NCBI RefSeq assembly: GCF_000372845.1
Contig: NZ_KB889963.1
Span: 1,993,923-2,057,922 of the forward strand
From: Methylocystis rosea SV97
GTDB taxonomy: Bacteria; Pseudomonadota; Alphaproteobacteria; Rhizobiales; Beijerinckiaceae
Direction: 5' to 3'
DNA: 64,000 bases
Shown here piece by piece: positions 1 to 9,076 of this stretch (positions are counted from its first letter, which is position 1; each line of letters begins with the position of its first letter). The translations under genes were made by a program, and so were the position numbers. The notes beneath the pieces are model-generated. The model did not search any database, had not been told where the DNA came from, and was given only the letters and a program-made list of their open reading frames with translations.

Positions 1-489
1 GACGAGGCTGTCGATGTCGTCGGGCAGCATTTCGCGCAGCTTCTCGCCGCCAGCGGTCAGGAAGGGCTTGGCGCGCGCGTCCTTGACCCATTCCGGCTGA
101 TTCGTTTCGGGCACGAGCCAGCTGTAAAAGACGAAGGCGACCACGGCGAGCAGGGCGCCGCGAACGGCGCCGAACAGGAAGCCGAGCGTGCGATCAAGGG
201 CGCCGACCTTCGAATCGAGGATGACGTCCGAGAGCTTCACCGTGACAAGAGAAACGGCGATCAAAGCGACGAAAAACACGGAGGCCACGGAAGCCGCGAG
301 AGCGATCTCGTCCTTGCTGACGTATGGTTTGATGTAGGGCAGGGCGAGCGGATAAAAGAAATACGCCGCAGCCGCGGCCGCAACCCAGGACAGGATTGCA
401 AGGACTTCACGGGTGAAGCCGCGCAAAAGAGCGAGCATCCCCGATATCAGAACGACGGTAATCACAGCCAAATCAAGATATGATGGCAT
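1..489 (-). CDS. cvpA: CvpA family membrane protein (3' part cut by window edge)
   Basis: The reading frame opens with ATG at 489 and runs off the left edge without a stop, giving at least 163 residues. It starts MPSYLDLAVITVVLISGMLA, followed by the short RGFTREVL turn and further hydrophobic segments, the layout of the CvpA/colicin V production family of inner-membrane proteins. CvpA proteins are linked to envelope homeostasis and, in gammaproteobacteria, to purF expression; their molecular activity is not settled. The gene follows radA on the same strand about 215 bases downstream, an order common in Rhizobiales. The C-terminus lies outside the window. Confidence 0.85.
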   Translation of the reverse strand, partial: MPSYLDLAVITVVLISGMLALLRGFTREVLAILSWVAAAAAAYFFYPLALPYIKPYVSKDEIALAASVASVFFVALIAVSLVTVKLSDVILDSKVGALDRTLGFLFGAVRGALLAVVAFVFYSWLVPETNQPEWVKDARAKPFLTAGGEKLREMLPDDIDSLV

Positions 490-704
490 CGCTAGCCCCT
501 TGCTTGTTCGCCCCGAGCTCTGATCGCTTCTGAATGGGCTGTTGGCCGCCTTCCGAGCGGCATCCGCACGACCCTCTCCAGAACCTGTGTCAACTTTGCG
601 CCGCCGCGGGTAGGCAAGCGTCGATCCTGCAGGCGTCTCGCTTTCGCACTGGCAGCCTTCTAACGCATCTTGAGGCCAGCCGGAAACACTAATGCACGAC
701 CTCG

Positions 705-2105
705 TTAGCCACGCGCGATCGTTCTTTCGCGCGTCGAAATGCGGGCGATGGCGGCGACGAGGCCGCCGACGTCCGCGCAGGGACGGATCGTCACGCCGGA
801 GCCGCGCCCGTCATCGGAAATTTGTTGGGACTGCGGGACGACGGCGTGATGGAAACCGAGTTTGCCCGACTCGCGCAGTCGCATGCCGGCGTGAATGACC
901 GGCCGCACGGCGCCGGAGAGCCCGATTTCGCCGAAAAAGCACATGTCGGGGGGCAGGACGGCGCCGGTAAGCGACGAGACGAGGGCGGCGGCCGCGGCGA
1001 GGTCGGCGGCCGGCTCATGGGCTCGAAATCCCCCCGCGACGTTGAGATAGACGTCATGCATGCCAAGCTTCAGCCCGCCATGCGCTTCGAGCACGGCCAG
1101 GATCATGGACAGCCGATTCTGGTCGAACCCGACCACGGCGCGTCGCGGCGTGCCCAGCGATGTCGGCGCGACGAGCGCCTGGATTTCGATCAGCAGTGGA
1201 CGCTGCCCCTCCATGCCGGCGACGACCGCCGCGCCCGGCGCGCCAGAATCGCGGCCGGCGAGAAAAAGCGCCGACGGATTGGCGACTTCGGCGAGTCCGA
1301 GGCTGGTCATCTCGAAGACGCCGATTTCGCCTGTGGCGCCAAAGCGATTCTTGGAGGCGCGCAGCATGCGGAAATGATGCGCGCCGTCGCCCTCGAAGGA
1401 CAGGACGGCGTCGACCATGTGTTCGACGACGCGCGGACCTGCAACCTGCCCGTCCTTGGTGACATGGCCGACGAGAACGATCGTCGAACCGGTCGTCTTG
1501 GCGTGACGCAGAAGCGCCTGGGCGCTGGCGCGCACCTGCGTCACCGTTCCAGGCGCCGACTCCGCCATGTTGGTGTGCATCGTCTGTATCGAGTCGATGA
1601 CGATCAACGCCGGGCGGGCGCCTGTCGCGCAGGTGGCGAGAATGTCCTCGACCTGAGTTGCGGCGGCCAGCTCCACCGGCGCATCGGCGAGATTGAGCCT
1701 GGTTGCGCGCAGGCGCACCTGGGCGACGGCTTCCTCACCGGAAATATAGACGACGCGCGCGCCGCGGCGCGCCAGAGTCGCGCAGGCCTGGATGAGCAGG
1801 GTGGATTTGCCGATGCCCGGTTCGCCGCCGAGCAGCAGCACCGAGCCCGGCACGAAGCCGCCGCCGGTGACGCGGTCGAATTCGTCGATTCCTGTCGCGA
1901 TTCTTGGCGCTGCCCGGCCTTCGCCAGCCAGCCCCTCGAGTTCGAAGACGCGGCCGCGCGCGGCGCGGCGGGACACGGCGGGCGCGCCCGCCTCCGACTC
2001 TTCAACGAGGCTGTTCCACTCGCCGCAGGAGTCGCAGCGACCTTGCCACCGCGACGCGACGGCGCCGCAGTTCTGACAGACGTAGACCGCACGGCTTTTG
2101 GCCAT
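705..2105 (-). CDS. radA: DNA repair protein RadA/Sms
   Basis: This 466-residue protein matches RadA, a RecA-like ATPase with DnaB-like activity that promotes branch migration of recombination intermediates. The N-terminus carries a C4 zinc finger (CQNCGAVASRWQGRCDSCGEW spans about residues 9-29). Walker A is GEPGIGKST near residue 100, and the RadA-specific KNRFGATGEIGVFEM segment is near residue 260. The C-terminal third is the Lon-like P domain (LNVAGGFRAHEPAADLA). The frame stays open upstream, but ATG at 2105 gives the usual MAKSRAVYVCQNCG start and family length. It sits 64 bases downstream of ihfA on the same strand and precedes cvpA. Confidence 0.96.
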   Translation of the reverse strand: MAKSRAVYVCQNCGAVASRWQGRCDSCGEWNSLVEESEAGAPAVSRRAARGRVFELEGLAGEGRAAPRIATGIDEFDRVTGGGFVPGSVLLLGGEPGIGKSTLLIQACATLARRGARVVYISGEEAVAQVRLRATRLNLADAPVELAAATQVEDILATCATGARPALIVIDSIQTMHTNMAESAPGTVTQVRASAQALLRHAKTTGSTIVLVGHVTKDGQVAGPRVVEHMVDAVLSFEGDGAHHFRMLRASKNRFGATGEIGVFEMTSLGLAEVANPSALFLAGRDSGAPGAAVVAGMEGQRPLLIEIQALVAPTSLGTPRRAVVGFDQNRLSMILAVLEAHGGLKLGMHDVYLNVAGGFRAHEPAADLAAAAALVSSLTGAVLPPDMCFFGEIGLSGAVRPVIHAGMRLRESGKLGFHHAVVPQSQQISDDGRGSGVTIRPCADVGGLVAAIARISTRERTIARG

Positions 2106-2169
2106 GCATGCTTGGCGCATGACGCGCCGACGCTTGTCAAGCGGGTACGCGCGCCCGTCGGCGCAAGCG

Positions 2170-2523
2170 TCACTCGTCGCCGTTAATTCTTGCGCGCATG
2201 ATGTTGGACGGCTTGAAGGAGACGACCAGCCGCGCCGAAATCTTGGCGCCTGCGCCAGTCTTGGGATTGCGTCCCAGCCGCTCCTTCTTAGAGCGCACAA
2301 CAAAGGCGCCAAAGGACGAGAGCTTGACGTCTTCGCGCGCGACGATGCGCTCGAATATCTCTTCCAGCACCATTTCGACGTATTTCGCGGACTCCGCCCG
2401 CGGGATTCCGACTTTCCGATGGATTGCGTCTGCAAGGTCCGAACGGGTTACGGTGCCCCTGCTCGCCATGCGCTCTTCTATCGCTTCGCCGATTGGCTTA
2501 GCGGTCGCGTCCCCCTTGGCCAT
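2170..2523 (-). CDS. ihfA: Integration host factor subunit alpha
   Basis: A 117-residue DNA-bending protein of the HU/IHF family. The core reads VTRSDLADAIHRKVGIPR, then VKLSSFGAFVVRSKKERLGR, then the GRNPKTG arm that inserts in the DNA minor groove, and FKPSNIMRARING at the C-terminus; these features favour the alpha subunit. The partner beta subunit is not in this window. The start at 2523 adds 18 residues before a second methionine (MASRGTV) that would give the more usual 99-residue length; an AGGG about 7 bases upstream supports the first. It lies between fabH and radA on the same strand, consistent with the plsX-fabH-ihfA order of many Rhizobiales. Confidence 0.93.
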   Translation of the reverse strand: MAKGDATAKPIGEAIEERMASRGTVTRSDLADAIHRKVGIPRAESAKYVEMVLEEIFERIVAREDVKLSSFGAFVVRSKKERLGRNPKTGAGAKISARLVVSFKPSNIMRARINGDE

Positions 2524-2623
2524 TTTCTGCCCTACAATACATTAAAAACAACGGTAGTGGGCTGTCCGGAGCGCGCCGGGGGACGACGGGGCGCGATCAG
2601 GGGCGGCGCGTTAGCGCTCCGAA

Positions 2624-2640
2624 ACCCGCCCACAGCGGGT
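2624..2640 (-). terminator. Weak hairpin downstream of fabH
   Basis: ACCCGC (2624-2629) pairs with GCGGGT (2635-2640) around a 5-base loop. Read on the minus strand it is followed by TTTCGG, so it could be a weak intrinsic terminator or attenuator between fabH and ihfA. The stem is short and the T tract poor. The surrounding 2524-2767 interval is AT-richer near fabH and holds no gene. Confidence 0.3.
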
Positions 2641-2767
2641 ATTCGCCACCGGCTATTGTCGGAATTTTTCAGAATTGAATGCAGAAATCAAGCGCAGGTT
2701 GTAACCGCGCGTGTAATTTTCTTTCGAATATTTGCTTACATTGAAATAGTTGTTGTATTACGCCAGC

Positions 2768-3757
2768 TTACCAGCGTATCAGCGCAGATCCCCAGGTAAA
2801 GCCGCCCCCGACAGCCTCCAGCATGACGAGATCGCCCTGTTTGATTCGTCCGTCCGCCGCCGCGACAGCCAAAGCCAGAGGCACCGACGCGGCCGAGGTG
2901 TTGCCGTGTAGATGCACGGTGGCGATGATCTTTTCCGGCGCAATTCCAAGCTTTTGCGCCGACATGTCGATGATTCGGCGATTGGCTTGATGCGGCACGA
3001 ACCAGTCGAGATCCTCGGGGGTCATTCCCGTTGCGGCGAAAGCGTCCTTGACGACGTCGGTGACTTGGCCAACCGCGAAGCGGAACACCTCTTTCCCCTC
3101 CATACGCAGATGACCGACGGTTTGAGTCGCGGAAGGGCCGCCGTCGACATGGAGTTTCGCGCGATGGCGTCCGTCAGAGCGCAGGTGAGTGGTCAGGACG
3201 CCGCGCTCCTCTGACCCGCCCTGCGAGGGTCGCGCCTCGAGCACCATCGCGCCGGCGCCGTCGCCAAACAGCACGCAAGTCGTTCGGTCGGTCCAATCGA
3301 TGATCCGGGAGAAGGTCTCGGCGCCGATGACAAGCGCGCGCTTGTGCGAGCCCGAGCGCAAAAATTTCTCCGCCGTGGCGACGGCGAAAACGAATCCCGA
3401 GCAGACGGCCTGCAAATCAAACGCCACGCCATGCGTAATGCCGAGAGCCGCTTGAATCTGCGTCGCTGTTGACGGGAAGGTCCAGTCGGGGGTCGACGTC
3501 GCCACGACGATCAGGTCGATGTCGGCGGCGGTAATTCCCGCGTTGGCGAGCGCATCGCGCGCGGCCATTTCCCCGAGCATCGACGTCGTCTCGCCTTCCG
3601 CGGCGATATGGCGCTCCTTGATTCCCGTTCGCTGCACAATCCACTCGTCGCTCGTGTCGACGAGCTTGGACAGCTCGGCATTGCTGAGCGTCTTCGCAGG
3701 CAAATAGGCGCCCACGCCAAGAACGACGGAACGCAGTTGAGGCATGCTTGTGGTCAC
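2768..3757 (-). CDS. fabH: 3-oxoacyl-ACP synthase III (FabH)
   Basis: FabH condenses acetyl-CoA with malonyl-ACP to start type II fatty acid synthesis in the cytosol. The 329-residue protein has the full thiolase-fold triad: the cysteine in [12 protein letters not shown] (Cys119 from this start), the histidine in [12 protein letters not shown] and the asparagine in [10 protein letters not shown]. The C-terminus [13 protein letters not shown] is typical. ATG at 3757 overlaps the plsX stop by four bases (ATGA), so the two are probably translationally coupled; MPQLRS four residues later is an alternative start. It is followed by ihfA. Confidence 0.97.
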   Translation of the reverse strand: MTTSMPQLRSVVLGVGAYLPAKTLSNAELSKLVDTSDEWIVQRTGIKERHIAAEGETTSMLGEMAARDALANAGITAADIDLIVVATSTPDWTFPSTATQIQAALGITHGVAFDLQAVCSGFVFAVATAEKFLRSGSHKRALVIGAETFSRIIDWTDRTTCVLFGDGAGAMVLEARPSQGGSEERGVLTTHLRSDGRHRAKLHVDGGPSATQTVGHLRMEGKEVFRFAVGQVTDVVKDAFAATGMTPEDLDWFVPHQANRRIIDMSAQKLGIAPEKIIATVHLHGNTSAASVPLALAVAAADGRIKQGDLVMLEAVGGGFTWGSALIRW

Positions 3758-4830
3758 TGAGCGGCTTCCCGGGGAGGACTGGTCGAATCGGCGCCGTCCT
3801 GCCCCTCGAGGCGGTGCGCCAGCGCGACAGTGTCGCGGATGCGATTGAGAAGGTCGCTGCCCGCCATCTCGTGGCCGATCTCGATCGCGCGCGCAAAGCC
3901 GATTGGATCGGCGCCGCCGTGGCTCTTCATGACAATTCCCTCAAGCCCAAGGAACACGCCGCCATTTGTCGCGCGCGTGTCCACCTTGGCGCGAAGCTCG
4001 CGGAAGGCGCCCTGCGCCAGCAGATAGCCGAGCTTGGCGAGCAGCGATCCGCCCATCGCCTCTTTGAGATAGGCGGAGACCTGCGCCGCGGTTCCCTCGG
4101 CGGTCTTAAGGGCGATGTTTCCGGTAAAGCCCTCGGTGACCACGACATCGACGACGCCTTTGCCGATGCCGTCGCCCTCCATGAAGCCCCGATAATCGAA
4201 GCCTGGCAGGTTGAGGTCGCGCAGCAGGGTCGATGCGGCCTTAACTTCCTCTATGCCTTTAATTTCTTCGGTGCCGACGTTGAGCAAGCCGACGGTCGGG
4301 CGCTCAAGTCCCAGGATGACCCGCGCCATCGCCGCGCCCATGATCGCAAGATCGACGAGGTGGCTGGCGTTGGCGCCCATCGAGGCCCCGACGTCGAGCA
4401 CGACGGACTGTCCCCTTAGCGTCGGCCAAAGGCAGGCGAGCGCGGGACGATCGACGCGCGCCATCGTATGCAGGCAAATTTTCGCCATGGCCATGAGCGC
4501 GCCGGTGTTGCCGGCGGAGACGGCGACGTCGGCGTCGCCTTTCTTGACCGCTTCGATCGCGAGCCACATCGACGAGACCCGCCGCCCGTAGCGCAGCGCC
4601 TGGCTCGGTTTGTCGTCCATGCGGATCGACACCGAAGAGTGGCGCACGTCGGCGCATTCGGCGAGGCGCGGATGACGCTGAAGCTGCGCGCGAATCGCCG
4701 GCTCGTCGCCGATCAATAGAAAGCGGCTCTCGGGACGCCGTTCGAGGGCGTTGGCGGCGCCCGCGATGGTCACCTTCGGACCAAAATCGCCGCCCATCGC
4801 GTCGAGCGCGATCCGGATAGTTTGCGGCAT
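3754..4830 (-). CDS. plsX: Phosphate acyltransferase PlsX
   Basis: PlsX converts acyl-ACP to acyl-phosphate, the donor for PlsY in glycerolipid synthesis. The 358-residue sequence begins [19 protein letters not shown], the diagnostic N-terminus, and contains [32 protein letters not shown] and [18 protein letters not shown]. The C-terminal tail after [17 protein letters not shown] is slightly extended and polar. The gene lies between the DUF177 gene (about 150 bases upstream) and fabH (four-base overlap), the conserved yceD-plsX-fabH arrangement for membrane lipid supply. Confidence 0.97.
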   Translation of the reverse strand: MPQTIRIALDAMGGDFGPKVTIAGAANALERRPESRFLLIGDEPAIRAQLQRHPRLAECADVRHSSVSIRMDDKPSQALRYGRRVSSMWLAIEAVKKGDADVAVSAGNTGALMAMAKICLHTMARVDRPALACLWPTLRGQSVVLDVGASMGANASHLVDLAIMGAAMARVILGLERPTVGLLNVGTEEIKGIEEVKAASTLLRDLNLPGFDYRGFMEGDGIGKGVVDVVVTEGFTGNIALKTAEGTAAQVSAYLKEAMGGSLLAKLGYLLAQGAFRELRAKVDTRATNGGVFLGLEGIVMKSHGGADPIGFARAIEIGHEMAGSDLLNRIRDTVALAHRLEGQDGADSTSPPREAAQ

Positions 4831-4982
4831 TTAACCCGTTTCTCCCGACTGCGCGCCTGGATCCGCCGCCTTAATTCTTGGCCGGCTTTTGTGACGCGTC
4901 CGAGAAGCGCGTTCGCGCTCCCGCCCTTGCGGGCGACTTGCCATTTGCTGGCCACAGGCGCAAGTGCCTATTCTGTCTCGCC

Positions 4983-5540
4983 TCAAGCCTCACGGCGCGG
5001 TTTGAGCCGTCCCAAGGTGGCGAAAGGCGAGACTGCCTGAGCTCCGTCCCCAGGTTGCGGCTCGACGAAATTCGCCCCCGGCTTGCGTGGATAGGGATCA
5101 AGCGCCAGCGTGAAGAACTCGGAAACGACGGCGCCGAGATCGACGACGCCGCCGATCAACGGGTCAGGCGGATCCTCATCCAACGTGATTTCAGTCGTCT
5201 CTTCGTTTCGCCTTCGACCGCGCGGCGCCTCGCCCCGCGGCGGCGCAAAGCGCATCTGAATGGGTTCGACAAGCTCCGAGTCGAACTCCTCGAGGGTCGT
5301 GACGCAGGTTTGCCGAAGCCTGGCGCGCAACTCGCCTTCGATCTCCAATCCGTCGCCGCGCCGTTGCCGCGCGCGCAGCTCTGCTTGGAGCGAATGGACA
5401 GCGGGCAGCGCATTGTGCTGCGCCAGTGCGGCGCACTCGGCCGGCGTCGCCCGGATGTCGACGTCGAGACCTTCGGGCGGCACTTCAGAGACAGCGAGAC
5501 GGCGCGAAAGCGGCGGATGCGGGTCGAAAGTGTTGTTCAT
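4983..5540 (-). CDS. DUF177 (YceD family) protein
   Basis: This 185-residue protein starts MNNTFDPHPPLSRRLAVSEV, and its centre ELRARLRQTCVTTLEEF matches the conserved cysteine-containing core of DUF177. The C-terminal DPYPRKPGANFVEP is the alphaproteobacterial version. YceD homologues are linked to 23S rRNA and ribosome accumulation in E. coli and plants; function here is inferred. ATG at 5540 was chosen because residues before it resemble no family member. It is the first gene of the DUF177-plsX-fabH run and is divergent from bamE. No rpmF follows, as is usual in Alphaproteobacteria. Confidence 0.85.
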   Translation of the reverse strand: MNNTFDPHPPLSRRLAVSEVPPEGLDVDIRATPAECAALAQHNALPAVHSLQAELRARQRRGDGLEIEGELRARLRQTCVTTLEEFDSELVEPIQMRFAPPRGEAPRGRRRNEETTEITLDEDPPDPLIGGVVDLGAVVSEFFTLALDPYPRKPGANFVEPQPGDGAQAVSPFATLGRLKPRREA

Positions 5541-5719
5541 GGCGTCGTCTCCAGGTCGCGCGCGTTCAATAATCAAATATGTGCGTTGGCGCACGGACGC
5601 CAGCGCGGCGCAGCGCGAGAACAGCCGTCTTGCTTTCGCTGCGTTCGAAGATTACGGATTTGGCGAAGGACGATCGACCGGGCGCAGGCGCGCTGCGGCG
5701 GGAGATTTCGGAGATATTC

Positions 5720-6166
5720 ATGGCGCAAGCTTTGCGCGTCTTTTCTCGGTTGGCGGCTGTAGCCGGCCTCGCGGTTTCGCTTGCAGGGTGTCTGGGGTAC
5801 GAGGGCGTCGTCAACCGTGGCGCCGTCCTCGATTCGCGCAGCACCGGGCAAATCAAGCCTGGCATGTCGGCGCAGCAGGTGATGACGGTCCTTGGCACCC
5901 CCTCGACGACGTCGACTGTCGGCGGCGACGCTTGGTATTACGTCAGTCAGCGTATCGAGCGTCAGTTCGCCTTCATGCCTCAGAATATTACTGATCAGCG
6001 CGTCTACGCGGTTTACTTCGACAAGTCGAAGAAGGTTCAGCGTGTGGCGGATTACGGCATGGAAGACGGAAAGCCGATCGACTTCATCACCCGCACGACG
6101 CCCAGCGCCGGCCCCGAGTATCATCTGCTCCAAGGCATGCTCTCCAAAGTGTCGAATCTCTTTTAG
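5720..6166 (+). CDS. bamE: Outer membrane protein assembly factor BamE (SmpA/OmlA)
   Basis: A 148-residue lipoprotein with a signal peptide ending in the lipobox LAVSLAGC, so Cys is predicted to be lipidated and anchored to the outer membrane. The mature part has the SmpA/OmlA fold: GQIKPGMSAQQVMTVLGTPS, then WYYVSQRIERQFAF and QRVYAVYFDKSKKV. BamE supports the BamA beta-barrel machine. It is divergent from the DUF177 gene, a neighbourhood conserved in Rhizobiales. The ATG at 5720 is preferred over an upstream GTG because it places the signal peptide at the N-terminus. Confidence 0.92.
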   Translation: MAQALRVFSRLAAVAGLAVSLAGCLGYEGVVNRGAVLDSRSTGQIKPGMSAQQVMTVLGTPSTTSTVGGDAWYYVSQRIERQFAFMPQNITDQRVYAVYFDKSKKVQRVADYGMEDGKPIDFITRTTPSAGPEYHLLQGMLSKVSNLF

Positions 6167-6376
6167 AGACACCCGCCTCTCGTTTCGAGACGCCGTGGCA
6201 GCGAGTACGCGTCTCGGCTAGTGGCGTCATTGTGGCGACAGTGAAGGGCCTGTCTGCGTAACGCCCTGTACTAACAAGCTATTCAGCTGCAGCGCGCCCG
6301 TGGCGCGAGCTTAATTATGGCGTGAGCATGGCTTCGGCCGCCGATCTTTCGCCCCGCATCGCAGGTAACCTTCTGT

Positions 6377-6395
6377 TTACGCAAACTTTGCGTAA
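6377..6395. promoter_or_regulatory. Perfect 9-bp palindrome upstream of the lytic transglycosylase gene
   Basis: TTACGCAAA (6377-6385) and TTTGCGTAA (6387-6395) are perfect inverted repeats separated by one base, ending 20 bases before the ATG at 6416. The position and symmetry fit a repressor operator or a dimeric regulator site. No T tract follows, so it is unlikely to be a terminator. The binding protein is not known. Confidence 0.45.
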
Positions 6396-6415
6396 TTGTG
6401 GAGAAACCGCGAAGC

Positions 6416-7492
6416 ATGACCGTCACGGTGACGAACGCCCCGCCGCCTTCCAAGGACGAGAAGGCCGCGTCGCCTCGCTCAGGCCGGCAGTCCAAGGCGT
6501 CGCCCCAGGCGACCCTGCCGGGCTTGCTGCTTGATCAATCCTGTTCTCCTTTGTTGCGCGCGCTTTGCGTCGCGACCCTGCTTTCGGTGCTGGCCGTCCT
6601 GGCGATGACCGCCGAGCGCGACGAGACTCGTCGTCCGGAGCGGACCGCGCGCGCTGCACGCGCCCGCGTCGCCGCATCTCCGCTGACGACGCTGGCGACG
6701 CTGACGCAATCCGCCGATGACGATACGGCGCTCGACTCGGATTTTTCTTTGGAGCAGGCGGCGCTCACCTGGTCGCATCGGCTGGGGAGTGACGACGCCT
6801 TCGATACGCCGGGCGTGATGCGGTTCGGTTCCGTCAAGGTGCAGCAGTCGATTGTCGAGCGCGTCGTCAAGGCTGCGCAAACGACCGAAATGGACCCGGC
6901 GCTGCTCATGGCCATCGCCGACAAGGAGTCGAATTTCTCCTCCACCGCAAAGGCGCGGACGTCTTCCGCCAGCGGGCTCTTCCAATTCGTCGAGAAGACC
7001 TGGCTTAAGGCGATGAAAACCTTCGGTTGGCGCCATGGGCACGGCGAGACGGCGGCGGTGATCGCAAGCGACGATTCGGCGCGCGTCAGCGGACAGAAGC
7101 GGGCGCAAATCCTGGGCTTGCGCAATGATCCCTATCTTTCCGCGGTTCTCGCCGCCGAAATGCTTAAGAAGGACAGCACCAGGATCGCCGAGAAGATCGG
7201 CCGTCCTCTGACCCGCGGCGAAACCTACCTCATCCACTTCCTGGGTCCGGACGACGCCGAGCGCTTCATGCGGACCATGGACGAGGCGCCGCACACGTCG
7301 GCGGCGTCGCTACTGCCGAGGCCGGCGCGCGCCAATAAGCCGATTTTCTACGAGCAGCAGGGCCGCCGGCTCAAAGTTCGCTCGGTCCAGGAGGTGCATG
7401 AAGCCTTCGAGACGATGATGGACATGCGCACCAGCCGCTATGAGGACGTCGCGGCGAAACTGCCGGGCGGCGCCACCGCCTATGCCGAATAG
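6416..7492 (+). CDS. Lytic transglycosylase, SLT domain
   Basis: A 358-residue protein with a basic and polar N-terminus, one membrane segment at about residues 44-64 (LLRALCVATLLSVLAVLAM) and an SLT domain from about residue 145. The catalytic glutamate is predicted at Glu171 in MAIADKESNFSS; it is followed by SASGLFQFVEKTWLKAMK and the second-lobe segment LRNDPYLSAVLAAEMLKK. It should cleave peptidoglycan to 1,6-anhydromuropeptides from an inner-membrane anchor. ATG at 6416 is chosen; a GTG six codons upstream is also in frame. A perfect palindrome lies just upstream. Confidence 0.85.
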   Translation: MTVTVTNAPPPSKDEKAASPRSGRQSKASPQATLPGLLLDQSCSPLLRALCVATLLSVLAVLAMTAERDETRRPERTARAARARVAASPLTTLATLTQSADDDTALDSDFSLEQAALTWSHRLGSDDAFDTPGVMRFGSVKVQQSIVERVVKAAQTTEMDPALLMAIADKESNFSSTAKARTSSASGLFQFVEKTWLKAMKTFGWRHGHGETAAVIASDDSARVSGQKRAQILGLRNDPYLSAVLAAEMLKKDSTRIAEKIGRPLTRGETYLIHFLGPDDAERFMRTMDEAPHTSAASLLPRPARANKPIFYEQQGRRLKVRSVQEVHEAFETMMDMRTSRYEDVAAKLPGGATAYAE

Positions 7493-7519
7493 GCGAGCGC
7501 CCGAGCGTCCGCCGCCGGT

Positions 7520-8455
7520 CTAGGCTGAGACGGCGGTCTTCCCCATCATCAGGTCGAGATTTTGCACCGCCGCGCCAGCCGCGCCCTTGCCGAGATTATC
7601 GAGCCGGGCGATGAGAAGGGCGTGGCGGCGCGCTTCGTTTGCGACGACAAAGAGCTCCATATCGTCTGTTCCGTTCAGCGCGAGCGGGTCGAGCTTGCCG
7701 CCTGTTGGCGCGGCCGCGAGCCGAACATGTTTCGCCTCGGCGTAGTGACCCGCATAGGCGCCTTCGATATCCTCGGCTTTGGGCTTGCCGGGCAAGGCGT
7801 CGAGCGCGAGCGGTATCGAAACCAGCATGCCCTGCCTAAAATTGCCGACGGAGGGCACGAAAAGCGGCCGCTCGGAAAGCTGCGAATAGGCCATGATTTC
7901 CGGCACATGTTTGTGCTCGAGCCCGAGCGCGTAGAGCTCGAACGCGGGCGCTTCGCCGCGCTCATAGGCTTCGATCATCTGCCGCCCGCCGCCCGAATAG
8001 CCCGAGATGGCGTTGATCGTCAGCGGCTGGTCCGACCGGATAAGCCCGGCGTCGACGAGCGGACGAATGAGCGCGATCGCGCCCGTGGCGTAGCAGCCGA
8101 CGTTGGCGACGCGGCGCGCGCGGGCGATCGCCGCCGCCTGTCCCTTGCAAAGCTCGGCGAAACCGTAGACCCAACCCTCCGCCACGCGATGGGCGGTGGA
8201 GGCGTCGAGCAACCGTGGTCCGCCCCCGCCGAGGGCGTCGCAGAGCGCGACGGTTTCTCTGGCCGCGTCGTCCGGCAGACACAAAACCGCGATGTCGACG
8301 GAAGCGAGAATGTCGCGTTTCGCGGCGGCGTCCTTGCGCATCTCGGTCGGGAGCGAGACGAGAGAAATGTCCTCGCGTCCGGCGAGCCGCTCGCGGATTT
8401 CGAGCCCAGTGGTGCCGGCGTCGCCGTCGATGAAGATCTTCGTTATCGTCGTCAT
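7520..8455 (-). CDS. argC: N-acetyl-gamma-glutamyl-phosphate reductase, type 2
   Basis: ArgC reduces N-acetylglutamyl phosphate with NADPH in arginine synthesis. The 311-residue length and start MTTITKIFIDGDAGTTGLEI identify the shorter type 2 class, with the Rossmann loop GDAGTTGLEIRERL. The catalytic cysteine is Cys121 in RVANVGCYATGAIALIRPL. ISGYSGGGRQMIEAYE is another conserved block. ATG at 8455 was chosen over an in-frame ATG three codons earlier. The gene stands alone, convergent with the transglycosylase gene. In many Rhizobiales argC follows rpsI; here rpsI is 4 kb away. Confidence 0.95.
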   Translation of the reverse strand: MTTITKIFIDGDAGTTGLEIRERLAGREDISLVSLPTEMRKDAAAKRDILASVDIAVLCLPDDAARETVALCDALGGGGPRLLDASTAHRVAEGWVYGFAELCKGQAAAIARARRVANVGCYATGAIALIRPLVDAGLIRSDQPLTINAISGYSGGGRQMIEAYERGEAPAFELYALGLEHKHVPEIMAYSQLSERPLFVPSVGNFRQGMLVSIPLALDALPGKPKAEDIEGAYAGHYAEAKHVRLAAAPTGGKLDPLALNGTDDMELFVVANEARRHALLIARLDNLGKGAAGAAVQNLDLMMGKTAVSA

Positions 8456-8599
8456 GGCCCGCATCTAATCGATTTGGACAAGGATAAAAAGATTGTCGCG
8501 AAATCCATGGGCGTTTTGACGCGCGCGGCGCGCCATCCTATAGCGCGGCGGGACGCATCCGCCGCACTTCCGGCGCAGCGCAGTCAAAAAGTGGAGCCA

Positions 8600-8803
8600 A
8601 TGGTCGACAGTCCGTGCATAAAGATCTGCGAACTCAATGGCGACGGCGTGTGCGTCGGCTGCGGCCGCACGCGCGCCGAGATCGCCGGCTGGATGTCGAT
8701 GTCCGAGGCGCAAAAAGCCCAGGTCGTCGAGTTGGCGGAAAGGCGCAAACGCGCTTGGAGCGCCAGCCACAAAGGCGACTGTCTTATCGCGTCCAACGAG
8801 TAG
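8600..8803 (+). CDS. DUF1289 domain small protein
   Basis: A 67-residue protein beginning MVDSPCIKICELNGDGVCVG, the four-cysteine signature (CxxxC...CxGC) of DUF1289, followed by CGRTRAEIAGWMSMSEAQK. The spacing suggests metal binding, though no function is established. The frame is open far upstream, antisense to argC, but homology begins only at ATG 8600. It is divergent from argC by about 145 bases and probably has its own promoter there. Confidence 0.85.
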   Translation: MVDSPCIKICELNGDGVCVGCGRTRAEIAGWMSMSEAQKAQVVELAERRKRAWSASHKGDCLIASNE

Positions 8804-8881
8804 GCCCTGACGGCGACGTTCTGGGCTCTATATTGATTTTCAGGAAATGAGTTTTGACCGCCTCCAGGAGGAGGGGAGATT

Positions 8882-9067
8882 ATGGCGAAACAGGTAACGG
8901 AAACAGACGGCGCGCTGAGAGCATTCGCGCTGCGATTTTTGGATTCGGTCTACAACGTCTCGGTCTATTCGGTGATCGGATACAGCGCGCTGTTGGCTGT
9001 GCTCGCAGTCATCGGCCTGGCGATCTTCATGAAAATTATTTACGTGCCAGAATTTCATCCCTGGTAG
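8882..9067 (+). CDS. Small single-pass membrane protein, unknown
   Basis: A 61-residue protein preceded by a strong ribosome-binding sequence (AGGAGGAGGGGAG at about 8865-8878). The N-terminal 30 residues are polar; residues about 31-52 (VIGYSALLAVLAVIGLAIFM) form one hydrophobic helix and the tail is KIIYVPEFHPW. The excellent SD and uninterrupted membrane segment support a real gene. It ends 9 bases before the flavodoxin-fold gene and may be co-expressed with it. I do not recognise the family. The aromatic His-Pro-Trp end faintly recalls antenna beta subunits, but there is no conserved histidine within the membrane helix. Confidence 0.7.
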   Translation: MAKQVTETDGALRAFALRFLDSVYNVSVYSVIGYSALLAVLAVIGLAIFMKIIYVPEFHPW

Positions 9068-9076
9068 CCCGCTCGA

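Noticed and set aside
822-2186. Long plus-strand frame antisense to radA (454 codons), and similar long antisense frames in argC, yejF, icd and cckA regions
   Set aside because: They are shadow frames of high-GC genes: the products are Arg/Ala-rich, lack family motifs and ribosome-binding sites, and the opposite strand encodes clear conserved proteins.
8882-9067. Light-harvesting beta-like polypeptide
   Set aside because: The aromatic tail is similar in flavour, but the bacteriochlorophyll-binding histidine is missing from the membrane helix and no photosynthesis genes are nearby.
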